DNA of 64,000 bases from positions 5,237,217 to 5,301,216 of the forward strand of contig OY997654.1 of NCBI GenBank assembly GCA_963921795.1. The letters run 5' to 3'. Numbering within the stretch: position 1 is the stretch's first letter; every line of letters starts with the position of its first letter. This DNA comes from Nannobrachium achirus (Eukaryota > Chordata > Actinopteri > Myctophiformes > Myctophidae). The notes beneath the pieces are model-generated. The model was not told where the DNA came from. It made no database searches and saw only the letters and a program-made list of their open reading frames with translations. Made by a program: the position numbers and the translations under genes. Of the stretch, positions 1 to 12,489 are shown in pieces.

Positions 1-120
1 AGTGAGCCTGTAGATCAGCAATGTTTTTCCAAATGTGATCGTACATGGAGACTCATAGTGGCTACAGTCTAAACCCAACCTCAGCAAGGTGGATAACTTC
101 ACAGTCAAAGCCACAAGCCA
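1..120 (+). pseudogene. LINE reverse-transcriptase fragment, left part
   Basis: Read on the plus strand with a stop, this gives KPNLSKVDNFTVK. Continuation at 13970 gives TYLGCILEANL, a typical LINE polymerase stretch near the C-terminal end of the RT domain. The two pieces are separated by the element at 121-13966 and appear to be one LINE copy cut in two. Clade unresolved (L1/Tx1-like is a guess). Confidence 0.4.
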
Positions 121-360
121 TGTTTCCATAAGCTTATTCGAAAATAGGAAGCAAATTATCAGAAATTCGCATTAAGACAAAGCAAATTTAGCCTGTTTCC
201 ATTTGCGGGTGTCATTCGAATTAGCGACGGTCGCATGGGTTGATCGGGCTGATTTTTTTAGACCGAACCGAGACGTGAGCACTGCACGACTGACTGCTGT
301 GACTCGATCGCTGCACAGTGCGCACTCATCCTGCAAGTTTCAGCGTCCTCTGGAAGGTGG

Positions 361-435
361 CTGATCTGCAAGCTCACAACGCGGCGCGGAGACGTGGATG
401 CGAGCTGCTGTGAGCTTGTAGATCGGCCACTTTTG
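361..435. repeat. Dispersed hairpin motif, copy in the TIR element
   Basis: GATCTGCAAGCTCACAA and, about 50 bases on, GTGAGCTTGTAGATCGG form imperfect inverted arms with a CG-rich loop. Same motif family as 28071-28131. Confidence 0.6.
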
Positions 436-555
436 GCACGCAACACCGTGTGATGAGGAAGGGTTAGCCACGGATGGCTTGACTCCGGGAGGTGAAAACG
501 GGAGGAATTTACACACAGTCCATGTCACTCCGTGAACCGGTTTGTTTTGTGGGCT

Positions 556-1380
556 ATTTTGTGGGGGTGATCATTGATGCTGAATTAAATTTAATACACA
601 CATTAATCATGTCACGAAGATTGCCTTTTTTCACCTTAGAAATATTGCACGAATTAGAGCCTATCTGTCGCTGAACGATGCAAAAACGCTGATCCACGCT
701 TTCGTTTTCTCTCGGCTGGATTACTGCAACGCACTTCTCTCTGGTCTGCCAAAGAAAACAACTGACAGACTACAACTTGTTCAAAATGCGGCAGCCAGAG
801 TTTTAACTAAAACTAAGATAAGAGAACATATTACTCCAGTCTTAGCATCGCTACACTGGCTCCCGGTTGTTTTTAGGATTGATTTTTAAAATACTTTTAC
901 TTGTTTATAAAGCTCTAAATGGTCTGGCACCTTCGTACCTCTATGACTGCCTGCATAGATATGTTCCAACCCGCCCACTCAGGTCCTCTAGTGCATACCT
1001 ACTTGAGACGCCAACAATGACATATAAAAAATATGGTGAAGCAGCTTTCTGCTTCTACGGACCGGCAGCTTGGAATAAACTCCCACTACACCTAAGACAG
1101 GCAGCCTCTGTGGATAGCTTTAAAGCACAGCTCAAGACCTATTTCTTTACTCTTGCTTTTAGCTAAATGTTTAAATCCCTGTGCTGCTAATTGACGTCCA
1201 CACTGTTCTGTAATCATTTTAATTATTTCTTTTTATTCTGTATTTATTTATTTTTATTTTACTTTTTCTCTGTTAAGCACTTGTGCTTCATTTTCTGCTC
1301 TGTAAAGCGCTTTGAGCTGCATTTCATGTCATGAAAGGTGCTATACAAATAAAGTTTTATTATTATTATTATTATTATTA
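556..1380 (+). pseudogene. L2/Maui-like LINE, 5'-truncated 3' end
   Basis: Non-LTR retrotransposon fragment covering the end of the RT domain and the post-RT region. Frames at 560-1166, with shifts, read GVIIDAEL, SRLDYCNALLSGLPKK, LQLVQNAAARVL, HITPVLASLHWLPV, FKILLLVYKALNGLAP and FYGPAAWNKLPLHLRQ, a series diagnostic of L2-type elements in fish. The open stretch 867-1166 is the C-terminal part and ends in a stop. It is followed by an L2-type 3' tail (GGTGCTATACAAATAAAG, about 1336-1356) and an (ATT)n run to 1380. At least one frameshift near 870 joins the two reading frames. It is dead: no 5' region, endonuclease or catalytic RT block remains. The (ATT)n tail resumes at 13685, so the next element landed in the tail. 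Confidence 0.85.
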
Positions 1381-1401
1381 CCCCTATTGTTTTTGGTGTC
1401 T

Positions 1402-1744
1402 CTAAGGTCTATGAGCTATGGCCGGTGTACACAGCCAAATTTACGGGCCCCACTGTGCGGATTGTGGGGGCGTGAAAATTCACCGGGTGGACTCTAAATG
1501 TCCTCTGGGGCCCCCTCTGCGTGTGGACTCCACTTGTTCGCCCATCAGTCCCACGGATGATTTTTGTTTATTTTTTTTTTATTTAGGGTCCTTTTCTGCA
1601 GTTCAAGCATAATTCCACAGGGCGGCAGGCTATTTTCCAAAACTATTGGAAGTGGACATGTGTTCACAGGTAGCATTATTGAATGGAAAAAATTACTGTC
1701 TAATTTGATAGACTATTCCATCTCCGTGATTTGTAGATCTAACT
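1402..1744. other. Non-repetitive left flank of the 12.3-kb block
   Basis: Contains GGCCGGTGTACACAGCC, echoing the GTGTACAC motif of the arrays, then a G/C-rich and a T-rich stretch. No coding signal recognised. Confidence 0.3.
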
Positions 1745-2960
1745 TTACAGACAGTTCATTTCTATGATTTGTATATCTAATTCCAAAACCAGTCCCATCC
1801 CCATGATTTGTAGATCTAATTCCATCAGCAGTTCCATACCATGATTTGTAGCTCTAAATCCATCACCTGTCACATCCACATGATTTGTAGATCTAATTCT
1901 AAAACCTGTCACATCCACATGATTTGTAGATCTAATTCTAAAACCATTCACATCCACATGATTTGTAGATCTAATCCATACCATAATTTGTAGCTCTAAA
2001 TCTATCACCTGTCACATCCACATGATTTGTAGATCTAATTCTAAAACTAGTCGCATCCCCATGATTTGTAGATCTAATTCCATCGGCAGTTCCATACCAT
2101 AATTTGTAGCTCTAAATCCATCACTTGTCACATCCACATGATTTGTAGATCTAATTCTAAAACCAGTCACATCCAAATGATTTGTAGATCTAATTCTAAA
2201 ACCATTCACATCCCCATGCTTTGTAGATCTAATTCCATCGGCAGTTCCATACCATAATTTGTAGCTCTAAATCCATCACCTGTCACATCCACATGATTTG
2301 TAGATCTAATTCTAAAACCAGTCACATCCACATGATTTGTAGATCTAATTCTAAAAACATTCACATCCACATGATTTGTAGATCTAATCCATACCATATT
2401 TTGTAGCTCTAAATCTATCACCTGTCACATCCACATGATTTGTAGATCTAATTCTAAAACTAGTCGCATCCCCATGATTTGTAGATCTAATTCCATCGAC
2501 AGTTCCATACCATAATTTGTAGCTCTAAATCTATCACCTGTCACATCCACATGATTTGTAGATCTAATTCTAAAACCAGTCGCATCCACATGATTTGTAG
2601 ATCTAATTCTAAAACATTCACATCCCCATGATTTTTAGGTCTAATTCCATCAGCAGTTCCATACCATAATTTGTAGCTCTAAATCCATCACCTGTCACAT
2701 CCACATGATTTGTAGATCTAATTCTAAAACCAGTCACATCCACATGATTTGTAGATCTAATTCTAAAATCATTCACATCCACATGATTTGTAGATCTAAT
2801 CCATACCATAATTTGTAGCTCTAAATCTATCACCTGTCAGATCCACATGATTTGTAGATCTAATTCTAAAACTAGTCGCATCCCCATGATTTGTAGATCT
2901 AATTACATCGGCAGTTCCATACCATAACTTGTAGCTCTAAATCTATCACCTGTCACAAAG
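1745..2960. repeat. Satellite with 412-bp higher-order unit
   Basis: Basic monomers of about 30-50 bp built on ATGATTTGTAGATCTAATTC, with variants (GCAGTTCCATACCATAATT; TAGCTCTAAATCTATCACC). The variants recur in a fixed order with a 412-bp period: equivalent points at 1794, 2206 and 2618. Long minus-strand frames (for example 2206-2421 and 2618-2833) are by-products of this periodicity. Confidence 0.9.
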
Positions 2961-3760
2961 GCTCTGGTGGGCTGTTTTGGGCTCTGGTGGGCTGTGCTGG
3001 GCTCTGGTAGGCTATACAGGGCAGTACTGTGGTATAGCCTAGACATGTTCATGTAAAACTATTGGCCGTGTACACTAAGGCATGTAGAAACTAGGGCCCG
3101 TGTACAAATTGGATAATCCAATCAACGAGGAGCTACAGGACTGGCGGGAGCCTTGAGCAGCCCGGTGGAGACTGCTGGAGTCTGGTGCAGTCCTGTGCAC
3201 CCTGGTCTGGCCTATAACAGCCGGATCCAGCCTACTGTAGGCTAGTGAAGCCATCTAACCTCTGTTTTGGGCTCTGGTGGGCTGTGCTGTGCTGTTCTAG
3301 GCTCTGTTGGGCTATACGAGGCAGTACCGCACTAAAGTTTAGACATGTTCATGTAAAACTATTGGCCGTGTACACAAACTCATGTAAAACTATTGCCTGT
3401 GTACACAGTGTATAATCGCATGTGCAAGGATCTACAGGGCAAGCTGGAGCCTGGAGCAGCCTGGTGGAGTCTGGTGTAGTGCTGTGCACCCTGGTCTGGC
3501 CTATTCAAGCCAGGTCCAGCCTGTAATGGCCTGGTGGAGACATCTAACTACCCCTCTTCCCTGGTCTATACTCCTACTTGGCAGGACTGGGCTGGACTTA
3601 GGTGTGCTGGAGCTCTATTGGGCTCTGGTGGGCTGTGCTGTGCTTTGCTGGGCTCTGTTAGGCTGTATGGGGCAGTTCTGTACTATAGCTTAGAAATATT
3701 CATGTAAAACTATTGGCTGTGGCGTGCACACAAACTCATGTGGTAACTCAATATGGTTAT
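2961..3760 (+). repeat. GTGTACAC/GGGCTCTGGTGG array, forward orientation
   Basis: About three units, each made of GGGCTCTGGTGGGCTGTGCT runs, then GGCAGTACTG, then GACATGTTCATGTAAAACTA and GGCCGTGTACAC. Orientation is opposite to 4690-11500. Confidence 0.85.
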
Positions 3761-4309
3761 TGTGAGGCTGAAGATGCTTTCCATCATAGTGACATGCAGA
3801 AAAAAACTGTCCATATAGTATGGTTTACATAGAAGTCAGGCAGTTGTCCTTCACATATTCATATATATTTAATGTATTTATTCCATAAATATTTTTTGGG
3901 TGAGGGGGGCTCAACCCAATACAGCAGATCTACAAGCACCTCGCAGATCTACAAGCACCTGCCAGGGACACAGTTTGGTTGGCCTGCATAAGCCTTGCTG
4001 TCAACACACTACTACACCAACCCCCACCTACCTACCAATCAGGTCACCAAGCCAGGAGTGGTCAATTAGTGCCTGTCTTTTGATCAGTGCCTCCTGCCAA
4101 GTGGCCTCAGTCTTTCTTTGGAGTTCACTAGGAGAGAAGCATGTTTGAGCTCAGAGCAAAGTGTGTTTTCCATTTGGACTTACTGTGTTTTGTTGGTGTG
4201 TTTGCAACCAAGACCAAAGGAATAGCATATGCACATCGCCTAACTTGTGAGAAAGTCCTGCTGGGCGAAACCTTCTCACTTAATATTTGACAGTTTGTCC
4301 TGTTTGGTA

Positions 4310-4620
4310 GCACAAAAAGAGTTGAGGCGTTTGTAAAACACGGTCTTGTGAAAATAGCAGATATACATGCTCACAATGCCTCACAACGCAAGGCGGCGTG
4401 AGCTTGTAGATCTGCTATTTTCAACATTTTAATATTTAATTTGTCATTTTAAAGGTATTAAAAAGGTCCTTAAATTGTATCTTAAAAAATGTGCAGATAG
4501 CCTCTGTACACTGTTGAGTGGAAAAAAAACAATGTTCACATTAAGCTAATCATTTGGGACCACCCAAGATCATTTGGAGACCCCTCTGGGGCTACTGAGC
4601 CACAGTTTAACCAATGACTT
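4310..4620. mobile_element. hAT-type MITE fragment, same family as 20885-21238
   Basis: Shares the order GTTGAGGC, GTGAAAA(T/C)AGCAGAT, ATGTGCAGATA, ACTGTTGAGTG, CACATTAAG(C/T)TAATCAT and GGGACC/GGGGACC with the 20885-21238 element. Outer ends are decayed. Confidence 0.6.
4350..4422. repeat. Hairpin motif, near-complete
   Basis: GAAAATAGCAGATATACATG is followed, about 30 bases on, by GTGAGCTTGTAGATCTGC and TATTTTC. The arms pair over roughly 25 bases around a CG-rich loop. Confidence 0.75.
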
Positions 4621-5099
4621 ATAAGGTATACAAGGCTGGATCTGGCTGGAACACTGTGCCAGGATCTCACCAGCACTGTAGCTCCCCACACTTGAGATTA
4701 ACAACTCTGTACACAGGGAATAGATATACATGAGTGTGTGTACATGGCCAATAGTTTATTATTTACATGAACATGTCTAAGCTTTAGTACAGTACTGCCT
4801 CGTGTAGCCCAACAGAGTTCAGCTCAGCACCGCACAGCCCACCAGAGCCCAATACAGCCCAATAGAGTCCAGCATACCTAAGTCTAGGCCAGTCCTGCCC
4901 AGTGGTAGTGTAGACCAGGGAAGGGGGGTATTCTTATGGCTGCACCAGGCCATTACAGGCTGGATCTGGCTTGAATAGACCAGACCAGGGTGGACAGGAT
5001 TTCAGGCTCTAAAAAGGCCTTCATTTCAACTGCGTAAACTGAATTATACTTTTTCCCGGATAAAAGACACTTATTCTGTCTCTACGGCACTCCTAACTC

Positions 5100-5590
5100 A
5101 AAAGGTCAAGGAAAAGGGTCGTTTGAGGCTTCAAAACGGGCCCTTTGTCCTTAAAATGAATAAAAAAATAAAAAAAAAACTTTTTGTTTCAGGCAGGAAA
5201 CACTTTTCATATTTGAAGCATGTCCGATCCGATGGAATGGGTTTCGTGTCTCTCTGACACTTTGAACCCTTTACGATTGCGAAAAAGACACAGAAACCCG
5301 GATTTTTGTCCTTAAAATCAATAAAAAATTCAAAAAAAATCTGTTTGTTTCACGCAGGAAAACTTTTCATATTTGAAGAATGCCTGATCCGATGGAATGG
5401 GTTACGTGTCTCTCCGACAATTTTAACCCTTTACGATTGCGAAAAAGACACGAAATTTGCACGCCACCAACACGATTACACATTCTTTCGGATAAAAGAC
5501 ACTTATTCTGACTTACTTTTTGATGCTGAATCCAACAAACCCGGTCTCGTGTCTCTACGACACTCGTAACTCGAAAGGTCAAGGAAAAAG
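5100..5590. repeat. AT-rich module of the super-repeat, copy 1
   Basis: Two tandem versions of a unit of about 160 bp: TTTGTCCTTAAAAT(G/C)AATAAA, A-rich tract, TTTTCATATTTGAAG, GATCCGATGGAATGGGTT, CGTGTCTCTC, AACCCTTTACGATTGCG. Further copies lie at 6978-7335, 8465-8985 and 10096-10616. Confidence 0.8.
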
Positions 5591-6977
5591 CCACTGTGTA
5601 CACGGGCAATAGTTTTACATGACTTTGTGTACACGGCCAATAGTTTTACATGAACTTGTCTGGGCTTTAGTACTGTTCTGCCTCGTATAGCCCAACAGAG
5701 CCCAGCACAGCACAGCACAGCACAGCACAGCCCACCAGAGCCCAATACAGCCCATCAGAGCCCAATAGAGTCCAGCAAACCTAAGTCAAGCCCAGTCCTG
5801 CCCAGTAGGAGTATAGGCGAGGGAAGGGGGGTAGTTAGATGGCTACACCAGGCCATTACAGGCCAGATCTCCAGCAGTCTCCACCGGGCTGCTCAAGGCT
5901 CCCGCCAGTCCTGTAGCTCCTCGTTGATGGGATTATCCACTGTGTACACGGGCCCTAGTTTCTACATGCCTTAGTGTACACGGCCAATAGTTTTACATGA
6001 ACATGCCTAGGCTATACTACAGTACTGCCCTGTATAGCCTACCAGAGCCCAAAACAGCCCACCAGAGCCTGATAGAGTCCAGCACAGCCCAGCACATCCA
6101 AGTCCAGCACAGTGGGAGAATAGATTAGGGAAGTGGAGAGGTTAGATGGCTTCACTAGGCTACAGTAGGCTGGATCCAGCTGTTATAGGCCAGACCAGGG
6201 TGCACCGGACTCCAGCAGTCTCCACCAGGCTGCTCAAGGCTCCCGCCAGTCCTGTAGCTCCTCGTTGATGGGATTATCTACTGTGTACACGGGCCCTAGT
6301 TTCTACATGCCTTAGTGTACACGGCCAATAGTTTTACATGAACATGCCTAGGCTATACTACAGTACTGCCCTGTATAGCCCACCAGAGCCTGATAGAGTC
6401 CAGCACAGCCCAGCACATCCAAGTCCAGCACAGTGGGAGAATAGATTAGGGAAGTGGAGAGGTTAGATGGCTTCACTAGCCTACAGTAGGCTGGATCCGG
6501 CTGTTATAGGCCAGACCAGGGTGCACCAGACTCCAGCAGTGTCCACCGGGCTGCTCAAGGCTTCCGCCAGTCCTGTAGCTCCTCGTTGATGGGATTATCC
6601 ACTGTGTACATGTGCCATAGTTTCTACATGCCTTAGTGTACACGGCCAATAGTTTTACATGAACATGCCTAGGCTATACTACAGTACTGCCCTGTATAGC
6701 CTACCAGAGCCCAGCCCAGCCCACCAGAGCCCAAAACAGCCCACCAGAGCCCAAAACAGCCCACCAGAGCCTGATAGAGTCCAGTCCAGCACAGCCCAGC
6801 ACATCCAAGTCCAGCACAGTGGGAGAATAGATTAGGGAAGTGGAGAGGTTGGATGGCTTCACTAGCCTACAGTAGGCTGGATCCGGCTTGAATAGGCCAG
6901 ACCAGGGTGCACAGGACTGCACCAGAGTCCTCCAGGCTGCTCCATACTCCAGCCAGCTCTGTAGATCCTGTGTACAC

Positions 6978-7335
6978 GGCACTCCTAACTCGAACGGTTA
7001 AGGGAAAGTGTCGTTTTAGGCGTCAAAACGGGCCCTTTGTCCTTAAAATGAATAAAAAAATCAAAAAAATATGTTTTGTTTTAGGCCGGACACACTTTTC
7101 ATAATTGAAGGATGCCTGATCCGATGGAATGGGTTTCGTGTCTCTCCGACAATTTGAACCCTTTACAATTGCGAAAAAGACACGAAATTTGCACGCCACC
7201 AACACGATTACAAATTCTTTCGGATAAAAGACACTTATTCTGACTTACTTTTTGACGCTGAATCCAACAAACCCGGTCTCGTGTCTCTACGACACTCGTA
7301 ACTCGAAAGGTCAAGGAAAAAGCCACTGTGTACAC
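6978..7335. repeat. AT-rich module, copy 2 (shorter)
   Basis: Same landmarks as copy 1, but only one full TTTGTCCTTAAAAT unit is present. The 161-bp duplication is lost or was never gained. Confidence 0.75.
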
Positions 7336-8152
7336 GGGCCATAGTTTTACATGACTTTGTGTACACGGCCAATAGTTTTACATGAACATATCTGGGCTTT
7401 AGTACTGTTCTGCCTCGTATAGCCCAACAAAGCCCAGCAGAGCACAGCACAGCCCACCAGAGCCCAATACAGCCCACCAGAGCCCAATAGAGTCCAGCAA
7501 ACCTAAGTCAAGCCCAGTCCTGCCCAGTAGGAGTATAGGCGAGGGAAGGGGGGTAGTTAGATGGCTACACCAGGCCATTACAGGCCAGATCCGGCTTGAA
7601 TAGGCCAGACCAGGGTAGACAGGACTGCACCAGACTCCAGCAGTCTCCACCGGGCTGCTCAAGGCTCCCGCCAGTCCTGTAGCTCCTCGTTGATGGGATT
7701 ATCCACTGTGTACACGGCCCTAGTTTCTACATGCCTTAGTGTACACGGCCAATAGTTTTACATGAACATGCCTAGGCTATACTACAGTACTGCCCTGTAT
7801 AGCCTACCAGAGCCCAGTCCAGCCCACCAGAGCCCAAAACAGCCCACCAGAGCCCAAAACAGCCCACCAGAGCCTGATAGAGTCCAGCACAGCCCAGCAC
7901 ATCCAAGTCCAGCACAGTGGGAGAATAGATTAGGGAAGTGGAGAGGTTAGATGGCTTCACTAGCCTACAGTAGGCTGGATCCGGCTGTTATAGGCCAGAC
8001 CAGGGTGCACAGGACTGCACCAGACTCCAGCAGTGTCCACCGGGCTGCTCAAGGCTCCCGCCAGTCCTGTAGCTCCTCGTTGATGGGATTATCCACTGTG
8101 TACACGTGCCATAGTTTCTACATGCCTTAGTGTACACGGCCAATAGTTTTAC

Positions 8153-9783
8153 ATGAACATGCCTAGGCTATACTACAGTACTGCCCTGTATAGCCTACCA
8201 GAGCCCAGCCCAGCCCACCAGAGCCCAAAACAGCCCACCAGAGCCCAAAACAGCCCACCAGAGCCTGATAGAGTCCAGCACAGCCCAGCACATCCAAGTC
8301 CAGCACAGTGGGAGAATAGATTAGGGAAGTGGAGAGGTTAGATGGCTTCACTAGCCTACAGTAGGCTGGATCCGGCTTGAATAGGCCAGACCAGGGTGCA
8401 CAGGACTGCACCAGACTCCTCCAGGCTGCTCCATACTCCAGCCAGCTCTGTAGATCCTGTGTACACGGCACTCCTAACTCGAACGGTCAATGGAAAGTGT
8501 CGTTTTAGGCGTCAAAACGGGCCCTTTGTCCTTAAAATGAATAAAAAAATCAAAAAAATATGTTTTGTTTTAGGCCGGACACACTTTTCCTAATTGAAGC
8601 ATGCCCGATCCGATGGAATGGGTTTCGTGTCTTTCCGACACTTTGAACCCTTTACGATTGCGAAAAAGACACCGAAACCCGGATTTTTGTCCTTAAAATC
8701 AATAAAAAAATCAAAAAAAATCTGTTTGTTTGACGCAGGAAACACTTTTCATATTTGAAGGATGCCTGATCCGATGGAATGGGTTTCGTGTCTCTCCGAC
8801 AATTTGAACCCTTTACAATTGCGAAAAAGACACAAACTTTGCACGCCACCAACACGATTACAAATTCTTTCGGATAAAAGACACTTATGCTGACTTACTT
8901 TTTGACGCTGAATCCAACAAACCCGGTCTCGTGTCTCTACGACACTCGTAACTCGAAAGGTCAAGGAAAAAGCCACTGTGTACACGGGCCATAGTTTTAC
9001 ATGACTTTGTGTACACGGCCAATAGTTTTACATGAACATATCTGGGCTTTAGTACTGTTCTGCCTCGTATAGCCCAACAAAGCCCAGCAGAGCACAGCAC
9101 AGCCCACCAGAGCCCAATACAGCCCACCAGAGCCCAATAGAGTCCAGCAAACCTAAGTCAAGCCCAGTCCTGCCCAGTAGGAGTATAGGCGAGGGAAGGG
9201 GGGTAGTTAGATGGCTACACCAGGCCATTACAGGCCAGATCCGGCTTGAGTAGGCCAGACCAGGGTAGACAGGACTGCACCAGACTCCAGCAGTCTCCAC
9301 CGGGCTGCTCAAGGCTCCCGCCAGTCCTGTAGCTCCTCGTTGATGGGATTATCCACTGTGTACACGGGCCCTAGTTTCTACATGCCTTAGTGTACACGGC
9401 CAATAGTTTTACATGAACATGCCTAGGCTATACTACAGTACTGCCCTGTATAGCCTACCAGAGCCCAGTCCAGCCCACCAGAGCCCAAAACAGCCCACCA
9501 GAGCCTGATAGAGTCCAGCACAGCCCAGCACATCCAAGTCCAGCACAGTGGGAGAATAGATTAGGGAAGTGGAGAGGTTAGATGGCTTCACTAGCCTACA
9601 GTAGGCTCGATCCGGCTGTTATAGGCCAGACCAGGGTGCACAGGACTGCACCAGACTCCAGCAGTGTCCACCGGGCTGCTCAAGGCTCCCGCCAGTCCTG
9701 TAGCTCCTCGTTGATGGGATTATCCACTGTGTACACGTGCCATAGTTTCTACATGCCTTAGTGTACACGGCCAATAGTTTTAC
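8153..9783 (-). repeat. 1631-bp super-repeat, copy
   Basis: Offset to the next copy is exactly 1631 bases at several landmarks (8153/9784, 8396/10027, 8652/10283, 8885/10516). The 62-codon frame at 8153-8341 and its partner at 9784-9972 translate identically, indicating a recent duplication or conversion. Confidence 0.9.
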
Positions 9784-10975
9784 ATGAACATGCCTAGGCT
9801 ATACTACAGTACTGCCCTGTATAGCCTACCAGAGCCCAGCCCAGCCCACCAGAGCCCAAAACAGCCCACCAGAGCCCAAAACAGCCCACCAGAGCCTGAT
9901 AGAGTCCAGCACAGCCCAGCACATCCAAGTCCAGCACAGTGGGAGAATAGATTAGGGAAGTGGAGAGGTTAGATGGCTTCACTAGCCTACAGTAGGCTGG
10001 ATCCGGCTTGAATAGGCCAGACCAGGGTGCACAGGACTGCACCAGACTCCTCCAGGCTGCTCCATACTCCAGCCAGCTCTGTAGATCCTGTGTACACGGC
10101 ACTCCTAACTCGAACGGTCAATGGAAAGTGTCGTTTTAGGCGTCAAAACGGGCCCTTTGTCCTTAAAATGAATAAAAAAATCAAAAAAATATGTTTTGTT
10201 TTAGGCCGGACACACTTTTCCTAATTGAAGCATGCCCGATCCGATGGAATGGGTTTCGTGTCTTTCCGACACTTTGAACCCTTTACGATTGCGAAAAAGA
10301 CACCGAAACCCGGATTTTTGTCCTTAAAATCAATAAAAAAATCAAAAAAAATCTGTTTGTTTGACGCAGGAAACACTTTTCATATTTGAAGGATGCCTGA
10401 TCCGATGGAATGGGTTTCGTCTCTCTCCGACAATTTGAACCCTTTACGATTGCGAAAAAGACACAAAATTTGCACGCCACCAACACGATTACAAATTCTT
10501 TCGGATAAAAGACACTTATTCTGACTTACTTTTTGACGCTGAATCCAACAAACCCGTTCTCGTGTCTCTACGACACTCGTAACTCGAAAGGTCAAGGAAA
10601 AAGCCACTGTGTACACGGGCCATAGTTTTACATGACTTTGTGTACACGGCCAATAGTTTTACATGAACATATCTGGGCTTTAGTACTGTTCTGCCTCGTA
10701 TAGCCCAACAGAGCCCAGCACAGCACAGCACAGCCCACCAGAGCCCAATACAGCCCACCAGAGCCCAATAGAGTCCAGCAAACCTAAGTCAAGCCCAGTC
10801 CTATCCAGTAGGAGTATAGGCGAGGGAAGGGGGGTAGTTAGATGGCTACACCAGGCCATTACAGGCCAGATCCGGCTTGAATAGGCCAGACCAGGGTGCA
10901 CAGGACTGCACCAGACTCCACCAGGCTGCTCCATACTCCAGCCAGCTCTGTAGATCCTGTGTACACGGCACTCCT
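9784..10975 (-). repeat. 1631-bp super-repeat, second copy (incomplete at its end)
   Basis: Follows the preceding copy landmark by landmark through the AT-rich module at 10096-10616. It diverges after about 10975, where the CCAATAGTTTTACATG subunit follows directly. Confidence 0.85.
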
Positions 10976-11509
10976 AACTCGAACGGTCAAGGAAAAAGCC
11001 AATAGTTTTACATGAACATGTCTGGGCTTTAGTACTGTTCTGCCTCGTATAGCCCAACAGAGCCCAGCACAGCCCACCAGAGCCCAATACAGCCCACTAG
11101 AGCCCTATAGAGTCCAGCACACCTAAGTCCAGTCCAGTCCTGCCCAGTGGGAGTTAGAGCCAGAGCCCAATACAGCCCACTAGAGCCCAATAGAGTCCAG
11201 CACACCTAAGACCAGCCCAGTCCTGCCCAGTGGGAGTATAGACCAGGGAAGGGGGGTAGTTAGATGGCTGCACCAGGCCATTACAGGCCATATCCGGCTG
11301 GTTAGATGGCTGCACCAGGCCATTACAGGCCATATCCGGCTGGAATAGGCCAGACTAGGGTGCACCAGTCTCCACCAGACTCCACCAGGCTGTTCCAGGC
11401 TCCAGCCAGCCTTTAGCTCCTTGCACATGTGATTAACCCCTGTGTACACAGGCAATAGTTTTACATGAGTTTGTGTACACGGCCAATAGTTTGACATGAA
11501 CATGACATT

Positions 11510-12300
11510 GTAATGGCCTGCACCAGGCCATTACATTGTATTGGGCTCTGGTGGGCTATGCTGTGCTGGGCTCTGTTGGGCTATACAAGGCAGTACTCTA
11601 CTAAAGCCTAGACATGTTCATGTAAAACTATTGGCCATGTACACAAACTCATGTACAACTATTGCCTGTGTTCACAGTGTTTAATCCCATGTGCAAGGAG
11701 CTACAGGGCGGGTGGGAGCCTGGAGCAGTGTGGTGGAGACTGTTGGAGTTTGGTACAATTATGTGCACCCTGGTCTGGCCTATTCCAGCCAGGTACGGCC
11801 TTTAATGGCCTGGTGCATCCATCTAACTATCCCCCTTCCCTGGTCTATACTCCCACTGGGCAGGACTGGCCTAGAATTAGGTGTGCTGGAGTCCATTGGG
11901 CTCTGGTGGGCTGTATTGGGCTCTGGTGGGCTGTGTTGTGCTGGGCTGGGCTCTGTTGGGCTATACGAGGCAGTACTGTAATAAACCCTACACATGTTCA
12001 CGTAAAACTATTGGTCGTGTACACAAAGTCATATAAAACTGTTGCCCGTGTACACAGCGGTTAATCACATGTGCCAGGAGCTACAAGCCTGGCGGGAGCC
12101 TGGAGCAGCCTGGTGGAGACTGTTGGAGTCTGATGCAGTCATGTGCACCCTGGTCTGGCCTATTCCAGCTGGATCCGGCCTGTAATGGCCTGGTGCATAC
12201 ATAACTGCACCCCCTTCCCTTGTCTATACTCCCACTGTGCAGGACTGGGCTGGACTTAAGTGTGCTGGACTCTATTGGGCTGCATTGGGCTCTGGTGGCC
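11510..12300 (+). repeat. GTGTACAC array, forward orientation, right side
   Basis: Two units in the same orientation as 2961-3760 (GGGCTCTGGTGGGCTGT, GACATGTTCATGTAAAAC, GTGTACAC). The array is thus forward, reverse, forward. Confidence 0.8.
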
Positions 12301-12482
12301 TGTGCTGTTACACTATTAAGCCTATTACACTATTACATGTAATGCACTATTACACTATTAGACTTATTACACTTATTACACTATTACACTATTACACCTA
12401 TTACACTATTAAACCTGTTACATTATTACACTATTTACACATTATTGTGCTATTACACTATTACACCTATAGTGTAATATAT
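12301..12482. repeat. ACTATTACAC-type simple repeat
   Basis: Imperfect repeats of CTATTACA and CACTATTACAC. Confidence 0.8.
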
Positions 12483-12489
12483 ACGTTTT

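Larger units (their letters stand above)
3761..4690. other. Spacer between opposed arrays
   Basis: Mostly unrecognised sequence. It holds two partial hairpin-motif copies (CAGATCTACAAGCAC at about 3925 and 3948) and a hAT-type fragment (4310-4620). Confidence 0.4.
4690..11505 (-). repeat. GTGTACAC/CCACCAGAGCCC array, reverse orientation
   Basis: Subunits of about 320-390 bp: GTGTACACGGCCAATAG, TTTTACATGAACATG, AGTACTG, runs of AGCCCACCAGAGCCCA, CAGTGGGAGAATAGA or CAGTAGGAGTATAG, then CACCGGGCTGCTCAAGGCTC and GTTGATGGGATTATC. These are grouped into 1.6-1.7-kb super-repeats that also carry an AT-richer module. Short open frames in it are repeat by-products. Confidence 0.9.

Noticed and set aside
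1745..2833. Family of minus-strand frames (RIRSTNHVDV repeats) that look like a protein family
   Set aside because: They track the 412-bp satellite period exactly and lack start, splice or end conservation.
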